Assembly (NCBI RefSeq): GCF_964355755.1
Contig: NC_092670.1
Coordinates: forward strand, 8,123,201 to 8,183,200
Direction of reading: 5' to 3'
Origin: Antedon mediterranea
Taxonomy: Eukaryota; Echinodermata; Crinoidea; Comatulida; Antedonidae
DNA: 60,000 bases
Shown here: positions 1 to 10,294 of the stretch, one piece after another
How the letters are laid out: the number at the start of each line of letters is the position of its first letter
Position numbering within the stretch: the stretch's first letter is position 1
Made by a program: the position numbers and the translations under genes
Notes under the pieces: model-generated
The model's input: the letters and a program-made list of their open reading frames with translations, nothing else
What the model was told of the DNA's origin: nothing
Database searches by the model: none

Positions 1-185
1 ACACACTTTCAATTCTAAATGTACAATCTTTTACTTACTAGTTAGTAAATTGTTGTTATAACATTTATTATAGTACTATGATACCTAGGACTTTATTATT
101 TTAATTCACTTTATTATAACATTATACATTTTTGGTTTTGTTTACACTTTGTTTCGTTTGTGATATTTTGTTGGTCAAAAATTAT

Positions 186-300
186 AATAAACCCTTTCTA
201 TGATTTATAATGTACAGTAGCCTTCCTATGTAATAAAGCCTTTCTATGATTTATAATGTACAGTAGCCTTCCTATGTAATAAAGCCTTTCTATGATTTTT
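186..300 (+). repeat. 46-bp minisatellite, about 2.5 copies
   Basis: The unit contains CCTTTCTATGATTTATAATG followed by TACAGTAGCCTTCCTATGTA. The paralogous array at 57241-57640 has about eight to nine copies, so copy number changed after the duplication. Confidence 0.85.
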
Positions 301-471
301 ATTTCAAAGTAAGAGTTTTCTTTTATAGTCGGTTTTTGTAACAATAAAATCAAGTTTTATTCATATATATTCAAGGTACTGTATTATATACTATTTTGTA
401 TATTTGTGTATATTTGTAAACACATGGCGACACAACAAGGGATAGATAGATAGTAGTTTGTATTTTATATT

Positions 472-618
472 TTTAGTCGCGTGGACGTGACTCTATAGTT
501 CACTATGTCGGTCGGTCGGTCTGTCGGTCCGGTATCACTATGCGTTTTAGCACCCGACTTATGGCTGTTGGCCTTGTTATGTTGAAGTTGAGGTATTCAT
601 GAGCAGAGGTACACTATA
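472..618 (+). repeat. Interspersed repeat with a CGGT-rich core, inserted in copy A only
   Basis: The stretch with TAGTCGCGTGGACGTGACTC and a (GGTC)n-like run is absent from the paralogous position near 57810, so it is an insertion, or a deletion from A'. An inverted relative lies at 7795-7900. No coding potential is seen. Confidence 0.65.
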
Positions 619-899
619 GGTTATGTTTTGGAAAAAAAAGTGTATACTGTAGTCATTAGAATTTTAAAGTACTGTAGTTATATTATAGATAACTGATTTT
701 GCTGCAGTTTTGCAATCGATCAGAATATTCAAAACTTAATGTTGTTACGTGTTGTCAAAAGAATTGACACAACAATGTAACACTCAATCCAAGGAGTAAC
801 AACTCTCTTCTAAATCCAATTATCTAATTAAAGTGGAATTTCAATACAATTCTACATAATTGGCGTTATACAGTATACTGTAAAGGCAGTGACGATCCA
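619..899. other. AT-rich 5' flank of ZNF-A
   Basis: No gene is recognised. The sequence is conserved in A' (57812-58085) with a few point differences and short indels. Confidence 0.6.
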
Positions 900-1169
900 C
901 TATTAGATCTCTAGATAAAGCCTTTCTCCACCCACTCTACACAATGGTAGAGTGGGTCGGTTATAATGTCTCGGGGCGTTACTCAACAAGTACTCTTACG
1001 GCATCTAAATAGATAATTCAATTTGCTTAATTATACTCTCAACCAATCAAATACCGTAAATAAGTACTTGTCTGCCAGTCTATGATCCTATTTATTGCTG
1101 AGGAATGCCATTCAGTTGTATACAGTGGCAGCGAGAGAACGACTGAGGAAGACTATAATTATCATTGAG
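900..1169 (+). promoter_or_regulatory. Putative promoter and non-coding exon 1 of ZNF-A
   Basis: Homologous sequence precedes ZNF-A' (about 58085-58358) and, more diverged, ZNF-C (about 9320-9525). Shared elements are a CCAC(C/G)C-type block, an AACCAATCAAAT CCAAT-like box near 1041, a CTGCCAGTC-like block, and a GGCAGC...GACTGA segment ending at GAG|GTAGGTA, a good 5' splice donor (intron from 1170). This is the pattern expected if promoter and 5' UTR exon are kept among paralogues while the flanks diverge. Transcription is inferred. The 60-codon open frame on the opposite strand here has no recognisable product. Confidence 0.45.
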
Positions 1170-1819
1170 GTAGGTACACGTTCCTAAACTGAAATATTGA
1201 TTATGAGACAATCGGCGTGTGTGTTTCTTATAATTGTTATCAGGATTACTCGAAAATGTATTGCCGATTTTCATAAGATTTTAAAGGATAGGTTCATAGC
1301 TGTATAGGAACACGTTATTCAATTTCATATGACTAGTAGATCAAATATCAAGCTGACCACAGCAATGGAAAGTTTCACCATAGGGATTTTCATTGCTTAT
1401 TACGTATTTGTTGATATGTGGCATTGGCCCTCGCAATTAACACTCTAACTATCTATTTTGTTGGTAACGTATTGTATAGGGCTTGGTTCTATTTGATACG
1501 ACTTGGTAATTAGGAGGACCCCGATTTATGTTTCTTTTCCCAGAAAAATAGTAGGCCTAATGCCTTAAAATAACGCAAGCTAATATCACTCAAATTAATC
1601 CGTTACCATTAGGCCTCAGTAAATCTAATTAAAGCAAAAGCTGTATACACGACATTAAAGTCGAATACGCCAATTTTAAATTCTTTGACATTATTCTATT
1701 ACAAAACTACTGTATGTACATAAGTTTGTTTTGCAATATATTGTAGCTAATAGAATAGTACTACTAAGTATAGTCGGAGGAAGTAGAATTATAGTTTTGA
1801 CAATTGTATTTTTTTATAG
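1170..1819 (+). other. Putative intron 1 of ZNF-A
   Basis: It is bounded by GTAGGT at 1170 and a T-rich acceptor ending in ATAG at 1819. It is AT-rich and conserved with 58359-59015. No other feature is seen. Confidence 0.45.
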
Positions 1820-1827
1820 ATTTATTG

Positions 1828-3202
1828 ATGAATGAATATGACTTCAACAAAGAAGAATTTAACAGTGTAAATACCAACATGAAATGCAAATGTGAACACT
1901 GTGGAGATGAATTTGAGTTCAGGGATTTGAAGGAACATTTAGGAATAGGCCTACACGTACATAGTAAAGAGTTTAAATGTGAAAACTCCGAGGATTTTCT
2001 GCTAAATGGCCAAACACCATATTATGACTCTGAACATTGTAGGCCTAGAATTGAAGAAAGTAAACATTTTGGACTACCCATTGTCGAAAAAACTTCATAT
2101 GAATTTGAACATTGTCGAAATGACGAAAGTGAGAATTCAAGTAACACTGCCGTAGAAGCTTCGTATGAATGAGAACATTGTCGAAATGAAGAAAATGAGA
2201 ATTTGGGAAACACTTCTGAAGAAACATCGTATACTGAATCTGATGAAAATTGTGGAACTGAAGAAAGGGGTGATTTGGGAATTCACACTTTCGAAGAAAC
2301 TTTGTTTGGTTGTGAAAATTGTGGGAAACAATTTAATAAAAGTGATGATTTAAAAAACCATTTTAAAATTCACACAAGAGAGACACAACATGAATGTGAA
2401 CATTGTGAGAAGACATTTAAACAGAATGCGAATTTTAAAAAGCATTTGAGAATACACACAGGAGAAGCACCATTTGAATGTAAACACTGTGGGAAGAATT
2501 TTAAAGAAAGGGGGAATTTAAACAAGCATTTGCGGATGCATACAGGAGAGAAACCATATGATTGTGAATACTGTGGGAAGAAATTTAGATCTAGTGTAAA
2601 TTTGACAAAACATTTGAGAGTACACACAGGAGAGAAGCCATATGAATGTGAAATTTAAACACAGTGGGCAATTAAAAATACATTTTAGAACTCACACAGG
2701 GGAGACACCGTATGGATGTGAACATTGTGGAAAGAAATTTAAACAGAGAGTGATTTTGAGAGAACATTTGAGAATACACACAGGAGAGAAACCATATGAA
2801 TGTATATTTTGCGCGAAGAACTTTAGAACTAGTAGTAATTTAAATATACATTTGAGATTACACACAGGATGCAAATCGTATGAATGTGAATATTGTGGAC
2901 AGAAATTTATTACTAATGGGACTTTAAAAAAACATTTGAGAATTCACACCGGAGAGACACCTTATGAATGTGAGCATTGTGGAAAGAAATTTAAACATAA
3001 TGGATATTTAAAATTACATTTGAGAATACACACGGGAGAGAAACCATATAAATGTGAACAATGTGGAATACAATTTCAATGGGATAAAACCTTCAAAAGG
3101 CATCTAAAAACTCACACACAGAGACACTCTTTAAATGAAAACACTGTGCTATCATGTTTAAATTCAATTACGTTATTACCAATCAATCAATTACAAAATT
3201 AG
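1828..3202 (+). pseudogene. C2H2 zinc-finger gene ZNF-A, disrupted
   Basis: This is the terminal exon of a C2H2 zinc-finger protein, presumably a nuclear DNA-binding protein. The exon begins after the acceptor at 1819. ATG is at 1828, but the family-conserved start is probably ACCAACATG at 1879, which has the better context. The order is an atypical first finger (KCEHCG...DLKEHLG), an acidic stretch of decayed finger-like modules, then about ten fingers of the form [10 protein letters not shown]...H-x3-H with TGEKP/TGETP linkers, and a 30-residue tail without fingers. Two lesions break it relative to A': TGA at 2170-2172 where A' has TTA, and a 14-bp deletion at about 2652 that removes the CxxC knuckle of one finger and shifts the frame, ending translation at 2658. 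The downstream fingers remain open from 2642 to 3202. Whether a short product is made is unknown. Confidence 0.9.
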
Positions 3203-3882
3203 AACTTACATATTTCTTTTCACTCTGATTGTTAAAGCATTTGATTGAAAAGATGGAATTTCTCTATATAAAATATTGTGTTTTGGTAAAGATATGAGGC
3301 ACATATATTTTTTATTCTGTAGATGGATTCATGACAGAGAAATCAGTTAACTGAACATTTTGTTTAAGTTTTTCATATCTCCCTTTATTTTATGTTATTG
3401 TAAAGTGTATTGATTTTATGTATCGTATTCCTCGTTTTCGTCAGTCACAAAATAGTGTAATTATTATTTGTACAGTGTTACCGCTAGAATAGGCCTAAAT
3501 AGTAACAATCGGTAATATTACGTGTGTTTACTCGCTTTTGAAATCTTTTCAATGCAAATTAAAGAGAAATAATATCAAATTGTACCATTCTAAAAATATT
3601 AACAGTAAATATTCGTGCAACAACTTTTTAAACAAAATTAACTATGGCAACTACATTGTAAATTATTGCATCTCTAAATTATTTATGGAGTGCTACGATG
3701 ACATGACTGATCTATTATATTTAAGTTATTGAAATGTTATTTCAATGTGATTTCATTATAACAGTGTTTACAATGTTATAGGCTTTGATTTATTTTTATA
3801 TTTGCTTTCATTTTAATTACTTATATGTATGCAATCGTGTTTTCAATCAAATAGTTTATAGGCCAGTGTGTTTTGGAGTATA
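3203..3882. other. 3' flank of ZNF-A
   Basis: AT-rich sequence, probably 3' UTR followed by intergenic DNA. A 64-codon open frame at 3538-3732 has no recognisable motif and I do not call it a gene. Confidence 0.5.
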
Positions 3883-4508
3883 TCGCAAAAATAATAGCAG
3901 TTTGTACAGTAGGTCAGTGGTGTAGGAAAGAGTGGTATCGCACAAAATAATAGCAGTTTGTACAGTAGGTCAGTGGTGTAGGAAAGAGTGGTATCGCACA
4001 AAATAATAGCAGTTTGTACAGTAGGTCAGTGGTGTAGGAAAGAGTGGTATCGCACAAAATAATAGCAGTTTGTACAGTAGGTCAGTGGTGTAGGAAAGAG
4101 TGGTATCGCACAAAATAATAGCAGTTTGTACAGTAGGTCAGTGGTGTAGGAAAGAGTGGTATCGCACAAAATAATAGCAGTTTGTACAGTAGGTCAGTGG
4201 TGTAGGAAAGAGTGGTATCGCACAAAATAATAGCAGTTTGTACAGTAGGTCAGTGGTGTAGGAAAGAGTGGTATCGCACAAAATAATAGCAGTTTGTACA
4301 GTAGGTCAGTGGTGTAGGAAAGAGTGGTATCGCACAAAATAATAGCAGTTTGTACAGTAGGTCAGTGGTGTAGGAAAGAGTGGTATCGCACAAAATAATA
4401 GCAGTTTGTACAGTAGGTCAGTGGTGTAGGAAAGAGTGGTATCGCACAAAATAATAGCAGTTTGTACAGTAGGTCAGTGGTGTAGGAAAGAGTGGTATCG
4501 CACAAAAT
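3883..4508 (+). repeat. 56-bp minisatellite, about 11 near-identical copies
   Basis: The unit contains ATCGCACAAAATAATAGCAG followed by TTTGTACAGTAGGTCAGTGG and TGTAGGAAAGAGTGGT. The copies look identical except the first, which reads CGCAAAAATAATAG. The period of 56 was read from successive TTTGTACAGT positions (3901, 3957 and so on). Confidence 0.97.
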
Positions 4509-5508
4509 TCCAACAATGCAGAATTACCAATATATTTGGTTATGTAGTTTGCAATGTTTAATATCTCTGTTTCATTTGATTTAGTATAAAAGTGGAAATT
4601 ACAATAAAATGTTATGATTGCCTTATTTAAATTTAATGTTTCTTCATTTATTTATTTGACCAAAAAACAATAATGTAAAACAAAACTGAGGAGGAGAATC
4701 GGTCAGAACGGTAAAGCAAAGATTTATAATATTCAAAATCATCATATAAAACAAGGAAAAAAATCATTTAGCGATTTAGAGAAAGATTTATAATTGCCCA
4801 GAAGGACTCGGAGTCAATTGATGATAAAATATAAAGCACTGTCTACATAGCACTATCAACATTTTATGTGACAAAAAATGTGATGAGTGTGGACGTGATG
4901 ATGTCATATACCATATTTGGGCATTTCACTACCATATTTGGGCAAATCACACTCTTAGTTTGATAAGACAAAGCTATAGGAAGAGATTCAGAAACAGCTA
5001 ATTAATTTAATTCAAATTCAAACTGTTTATTGCAACAAGGTAAGCATTGTTATATTTACAAAATAACAACTACAATTCATTTCGTCACTTTGACGAATTA
5101 TTTGTGATCATTGTGAAAAAACAATTTTACTGACGTTTCATTTTTTTAAAATAAACTATGAGCGCAAAACATTGATATATTCCATCCATGACCACCTGAT
5201 GCATAGGCCTACTATTATAGAGTGCTGCTATTAGTGTCGTATTTAATATATACAGTATATACGGTATATCTATATACAGTGTAGCATAGGTGAATACGTG
5301 ACCCACACTATGTTCTAATGTTTTGGTATGATGATGACAATTTCGGAAGATAATGATTTGAGCAAAAGATATAACTCTTTTAAAATGTGTATAACTTTGA
5401 CGAAAGACATGACAAAACTACATTTTAATTCAACAATTTTTATATGATTTCATATCTACATTTCAGCAGCTTCACATTTTCCCAATTGGAAAAACTCGTA
5501 TCACCAAC
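4509..5508. other. Intergenic, with fragments of interspersed repeats
   Basis: 4835-4960 resembles the small element at 55148-55262 (CTGTCTACA..., CCATATTTGGGCA, TGTGATG). 5040-5330 matches, in inverse orientation, the interior of the insertion at 20731-22322: a TTCGTCACTTTGACGAA palindrome, a TATATACAGTATA-rich stretch, and GTAGCATAGGTGAA. No gene is seen. Confidence 0.5.
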
Positions 5509-5658
5509 ATGGCGGCCACCGGAGCACTTTTTGGTAGTGGTTCATCTCGGCCGGTTACAGAACGCGATATTGTATTGAGCGCCAAAAGTGCCCGTTATGA
5601 TAATGTAATAGTGACGACGTGTACAACACAGGCTTTAAAGTTAACGATGTTTTTATGA
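5509..5658 (+). CDS. Short open frame of 49 codons, possible exon fragment
   Basis: An ATG in strong context (ACCAACATGG) opens a 49-residue frame beginning MAATGALFGSGSSRPVTERD and ending at TGA 5656-5658. The first 130 bases are much richer in GC than the neighbourhood, which is what draws attention to it. I do not recognise the product. It could be the first coding exon of a decayed or truncated gene, a short peptide, or chance. The stop lies inside the first copy of a 216-bp AT-rich tandem duplication, which suggests the original 3' part was lost. Confidence 0.25.
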   Translation: MAATGALFGSGSSRPVTERDIVLSAKSARYDNVIVTTCTTQALKLTMFL

Positions 5659-6072
5659 TGTATTTATTTGGATTCGATAATAAAGTACAGTATTTGAGAG
5701 TGTCTCAAATAAAAATTTTAAACAGTTAGCCAGCTTTATATATAAAATAAATCGAATAGTACAATATGTTTTGTGTTTTAATGTTAATTAATACTTAATG
5801 AGTTACTATATTATTACAATGTATATACTGCTATATTATTATAATATAATTTCAAGTTAACGATGTTTTTATGATGTATTTATTTTGATTTGAAAATAAA
5901 ATACTGTATTTAAGAGTGTCACAAATAATATTTTTAAACAGTTAGCAGCTTTATATATAAAATAAATCGAATAGTACAATATATTTCGTTTTATGTTTAA
6001 ATGTGAATTAATACTGAATGAGTTACATTTATTACAGTAGAATGTATATACTGCTATATTATAATATAATTA
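5638..6072 (+). repeat. Tandem duplication of about 216 bp, two copies
   Basis: AAGTTAACGATGTTTTTATG starts each copy (5638 and 5854), and both include CAGCTTTATATATAAAATAA and a TGTATATACTGCTATATTAT end. The copies differ by several substitutions and small indels. Confidence 0.9.
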
Positions 6073-6599
6073 GTTTAATAAAAAACGAAATAAATGATTT
6101 AAAATGATATGTGTATCTTTGCGTTGATTCAATCTACTTAGAAAATGCAGTCAACACAACGGCATCAACAAAAAGCGTGCATACTTTCAATAAAACAAAT
6201 AATACTAATCCCCTATATTGTGCTAATCACAAACAAATCAAAGCAACAATATTGAATAAAAAGAAAGTATGTCTTTGTGATGACGCTTTGATTTCATTCA
6301 TTATAGAAACAATACATCATATAGGATAAATGGTCATTTGTCTTTGAGGCGCTTTGATTTAATGCATATAATAAAACAATAAAACACATAAGACAAAACA
6401 TAATGTTCGGTTGCTTTTCGTAAACCAAAATGTCGGAAGATGCGTAAATCAAAGGTAATTTTGTGTCAATAGTAAAAAGTGTCCTTTGCGAAAGGCACAC
6501 AATAGTTGCGCAAATAATTGTCTACTCTCTGTATAAAATGGGGGGTGCTAGTACGTACATGTTCACTTTCAAACTGATTTATCTTCGACTGCAACAAAA
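6073..6599. other. Intergenic
   Basis: AT-rich. Short repeated GCTTTGATTT segments lie at about 6285-6355. Small open frames on both strands show no recognisable motif. Confidence 0.5.
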
Positions 6600-6899
6600 A
6601 TGAACGACTGTATCCAGTGTAGAGAACCTGTTAATCATCGCCAGGAGGCTGTTTTTTGCGAGGAGTGCCAACGATGGCAACATCGAACTTGCGGTACTGG
6701 TATAACACGTGCTGCCTATCTTGCTGGTATCCGCGACGGCTACATTGATTGGACGTGTAATGAATGTGTGCGACCTGTTGCAGAGGAACCTGCAGCCCAA
6801 CTAGATGTCTTTGTTGGATCGAGACCTTGGAGCATTTGAAGAGCCTGCAGTTGTTGAGGAACAAAACTTACCAAACCCATATCGAGTACCAAATCAATA
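6600..6899 (+). pseudogene. Orphan PHD-like zinc-finger open frame, frameshifted
   Basis: ATG at 6600 (context AAAAATGA) opens a frame with ordered ligands: CIQC, then CEEC-x2-WQHRTC, then WTCNEC. This C4HC3 arrangement with a tryptophan before the last CxxC pair is that of PHD fingers. The stop at 6839 is premature. A shift of one frame at about 6815 would continue through an acidic EEPAVVEEQNLPNPYR-type stretch to TAA at 6897-6899, about 98 residues in all. Such fingers can be the N-terminus of larger transposon-derived proteins, but no downstream domain is present here, so this is either a remnant or a very small protein. Function unknown. Confidence 0.5.
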
Positions 6900-7616
6900 A
6901 GAACAATAAAATCGCTGATCGCGTCAGAATATTATTTAGCTGTTTTTGTTTTTTTTTGTTGCTATTTTGAAATTTCCTGTCACTTTAAGGACCCTAATAG
7001 AAATTATTTCCTTTTGTAATGATGAATTGGGTCGTCCTAAATATATTTTGATTTTTTCTAAAGCCTCATTACAATTTTGTTTTGGTTATTAGTGCGTTGT
7101 GTTCCTTATCAGTTGATCTTTATATCAGTGGTGCTTAATTAACCATGCAGGGCGTACCATTGGGATGTAAGTTTTAATAGAATGAGATACACAAAATGAC
7201 ACAAAATGACTAAAGAAAATACTATTATTAATAGCAGTAATAGTAGTATTAATACTACTATTATTTCTTATATAACTTTATACATCTCTATGCAGTTATT
7301 AACATTGAATTACTTAATTTACTGTTATGTATATTTTCAGCATTTAAAATAATGATAAAGTTAAAACTATAAATTAGTTATAATGTTTCATTCTGTTTTT
7401 TAGTCACGGCTTGTAACAATATTTTCTGCGCCAGCGACTATTAATTGGTTTAATTGAACTTTGGTTTCCATTGATTTTGTTACCCTCATTTTTAAAATCT
7501 TTTGTTTAATTAAATTCTTGACTACGTCACGTCCACATGTAGATTTTCAATAGTCTCGGCCAATCAAAGTACAGTAGTACGAAAGCCCATTAATGCCATT
7601 TGAAGTATATGTTTTT
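6900..7616. other. Intergenic
   Basis: AT-rich sequence with a short ATTA/ACTACTATTATT microsatellite-like stretch near 7220-7265. No gene is seen. Confidence 0.5.
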
Positions 7617-7705
7617 CGAACGTAATCCGTTATAACGAATTAGTAATTCGTTTGAACGGATTAATAATCTGTTCAAACGAATTAGTAATCCGTTCAAACG
7701 AATTG
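7617..7705. repeat. Cluster of direct and inverted 18-20-bp repeats
   Basis: AATCCGTTCAAACGAATTAG and its inverse occur in alternating orientation several times, so the segment can fold on itself. Confidence 0.75.
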
Positions 7706-7794
7706 CAACATATACAACAAGTGCCATTTAAATCTTTCGTTTTTTGATTATTTTTCTTTGTCTTTTTGTTTCAATTTAAAACAAGGCCATATAG

Positions 7795-7900
7795 ATGGCT
7801 GCAGTCGCGTGCTCAAGTTAGTGTTTATGACCAACCGACCGACCAACCGACGGACCGACATAGTGAGTTGTAGAGTCGCGCTGCACGCGACTAAAAACTT
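7795..7900 (-). repeat. Interspersed repeat with CCGA-rich core, relative of 472-618
   Basis: ACCGACCGACCAACCGACGG followed by ACATAGTGAGTTGTAGAGTC and GCACGCGACTAAAA is the inverse of the block at 472-618. The small open frames across it on both strands are by-products of the repeat. Confidence 0.6.
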
Positions 7901-8083
7901 CAGTTCCTGTTTTACTACGGAGGTTGGAGAAAACGTTTGAAAATGTATTCGTACGTTCATGAAAAGCGGAATAATATCTAATTTTTTCTACATATGCAAA
8001 ACGTTCAGCGTACATTCGAACACTGTAGCCTACCTTTTAAAATTATTGTAACAATTGGTAACGTAACAAAAGTCAACCACTAA

Positions 8084-8262
8084 AGCTTGGTTCCCACTAG
8101 AACGTAACGCAAGGACGTAAACGCAACGCAAGCGTTTTAACCAATGACAAGCGAAGTTATAGACAGTTAGCAATCACAAGCGAATAAGCCATCGCTTGTG
8201 ATTGGTCAATTCACTTGCGTTGCGTTACGTCCTTGCGTTGCGTCGCTAGTGGGAACCACGCT
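8084..8262. mobile_element. 179-bp MITE, PIF/Harbinger-like
   Basis: Terminal inverted repeats AGCTTGGTTCCCACTAG and CTAGTGGGAACCACGCT bound the element. TAA at 8081-8083 and 8263-8265 fits the 3-bp TWA-type target duplication of PIF/Harbinger elements. The interior is rich in inverted ACGCAACGCAAG and CTTGCGTTGCGT motifs. Non-coding. Confidence 0.75.
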
Positions 8263-8528
8263 TAAAGTAAAAACAGTACTTGTGTGTGTGTCTATTTTCT
8301 ATTATTTGTTTCTTCTGTTGGATATTAATGGTGCTAAATCTTTTACATGAACGGAAGATGGAATCGTATTAATAGTAATAAAAGAGTATGCAAATTATGA
8401 TGAATACTTTCGTTTGTCCCTTTTATTCAGATAATATTAGAACTAAATATATGATTTCCTTTAATTCAAATAACACAAATTGAAATATATTTATCGTTTT
8501 AATTTAGACGTTCTAAAAGGAAAGCATG

Positions 8529-9113
8529 ATGGTCAAATGAACAATGTGTAAGTTTATTTGTAGTTATTTGAATTACTGAAACAAATTGTAATACAGTAAT
8601 TCGTATTAAAAATATATAATTTGCTATTTACCACTTTCAGCTGAATATGCCTCACTTTAGTCAAATGAACAATGTGTAAGTTTATTTGTAATTATTTGAA
8701 TTACTGAAACAAATTGTAATACTTCTTCTTCTCTAGACTTCTGGTCAATGGCATTTATACAGCACATAGGCCAGAGGCCCGAAGTACATATTATTATATT
8801 ATTTACAAAAATTAGATGCAGAAAGAAATATTTCTTTTTTTAATTCACAAAAAATGTATTTAGACATATTTTCCAGTGATATTTCTGGAAGCCATTAAAA
8901 TAATGAACTTACTTTCAGAAGGGAAATTATAAAACTAAACTGGTAATAACTCATGACGTAACTTATTTAGAATGGACAAATTAACAGAAAGTGATATTCA
9001 TCATCTATGTTATTGCTATGACTTAATTTATATATTCTATAGTAATTCGTATTAAAAATACATAATTTGCTTTTTACCACTTTCAGCTGAATATGCCTCA
9101 CTTTTTATTGAGG
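8529..9113 (+). repeat. Tandemly repeated segment of about 130 bp, second copy split by an insertion
   Basis: GTCAAATGAACAATGTGTAA ... GTAATTCGTATTAAAAATA ... CCACTTTCAGCTGAATATGC occurs at 8529-8658 and again at 8660-8723 plus 9038-9113. The intervening 8724-9037 starts with TTCTTCTTCTCTAGACTTCT and looks like an inserted interspersed repeat, since the first copy gives the uninterrupted join (GTAATAC|AGTAATTCG). Each copy carries a splice-acceptor-like CACTTTCAG and nearby GTAAGT. Confidence 0.75.
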
Positions 9114-9319
9114 GTAAGTGTTCAATTAAAACAGATCAGATAATAATTTAAAAGTTATATTGTTCTGTTTCAAAACAAATTGACTTAATATATAATAGTC
9201 AATTAACACAACCTTTACAATTATACACAAATATTTTTTTGAAAAAGTAGAATTTCAAAAGTATTATAAAGGCGTGTATCCTACTGTATTATGCAATTTC
9301 TATTGTAGTGTTCAATCAA

Positions 9320-9525
9320 GTCCACCCAATTTCATCGCCACGCCACTCTAACAATTGTTTTATGTTATTGTCCCGGTGGGTGCATTACAATCAATTAGTA
9401 AAATAATCTAATTTGCATATACAGTCTCAGCCAATTACATGTCCTGCCGGTCTTGCTGAAGACTTCTTTTCCTCCCATTCCATTAATAGGCAGCAAGTGG
9501 ATGACTGATGAGAGACGATAATTAG
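9320..9525 (+). promoter_or_regulatory. Putative promoter and non-coding exon 1 of ZNF-C
   Basis: It aligns, with divergence, to the 5' region of ZNF-A: a CCACGCCACTCTA-type block, AGCCAATTACAT in the CCAAT-like position, CCTGCCGGTCTT, then GGCAGC...GATGACTGATG and the donor ATTAG|GTAGGTAG (intron from 9526). The next exon would start after TTTTATTTTAG at 10294. Transcription is inferred from conservation only. Confidence 0.4.
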
Positions 9526-10294
9526 GTAGGTAGTTAGGGTTGCCACGTTTAAACTTTTATACATTAATTGTTGCCCTTCCAAGTTTTTACGAATTGTTGT
9601 GTTTGCCTAAATTGTCTATACTCTACACCCATTTCTGTTGTTTTCTTTTTCTCCTTACTTTTTGAAAAGTTTACTTGTGTTCAACATTCTAAATACTATT
9701 AGCAGCATAAATATTGAGGTACTCAATTGAGGGACTGTGTATTAGCAAAGGAAAAGAGGAGTTTTTTATGATTCGTACACGTTTAAATATTTTAGATGTA
9801 TTCACTATTTCTTTCAATTGAGGCAATCACGGTGTATAATGTTACATGTATGTATTTGGACCATGTTTCTTACGACGATACGAGAACTAAACAGTACTGT
9901 ATAGATTAAAAACAGGTTTTCCGATTCCCTATACATTTTCAATTTAAATATAAATTATTCCAATTTTTAAATAATAGCGGAACCAGAAGGCAGGATATAA
10001 AAGTTGTAAAATGAAGTGAAGTGTCCAATATTTTACATTAAAATTGAGGGGTGTGGGGTTTCCCCTTCCTTCTGGATCCATGACGTGAAAAGTTACCCAC
10101 TGCGTCCGTTCTTCGATTCTTTCTGCACAGCTTTACCTCAGGCGACTGGTGGATGTTGTTACATCTCCCTGGTTAAATGTACTAATGGGAACTTTTCCAT
10201 TTTGATCCACGTGTACCAGTACGTGTACTGAAAAATACAGGGTTTATTATTTCTATTCTTTTTATATTCTTTTTCTTTCAAATTTTTATTTTAG
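9526..10294 (+). other. Putative intron 1 of ZNF-C
   Basis: It is bounded by GTAGGT and a pyrimidine-rich acceptor ending in TTTTAG. A 71-codon open frame at 10016-10231 has no ATG start and no recognisable motif. Confidence 0.4.

Larger units (their letters stand above)
1..3240 (+). repeat. Segmental duplication A, left copy
   Basis: This segment matches 55752-60000 almost base for base, in the same orientation, from the AT-rich 5' flank through the zinc-finger exon. The left copy lacks the 1,290-bp hAT-like insertion of the right copy. It has its own roughly 145-bp insertion at about 472-618, fewer copies of a 46-bp minisatellite, and an extra GGCCTA at about 1947-1952. The homology is already under way at base 1, so the true left boundary lies outside the window. 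Confidence 0.93.

Noticed and set aside
1092-1274. 60-codon minus frame conserved between A and A'
   Set aside because: Conservation follows from the recent duplication, there is no motif, and it overlaps the proposed exon 1 and donor on the opposite strand.
3883-4508. Regular direct repeats suggesting a CRISPR array
   Set aside because: There are no unique spacers: the whole 56-bp unit repeats. The context is eukaryotic and there are no cas genes. The same holds for the 20-bp, 46-bp, 97-bp and 370-bp arrays.
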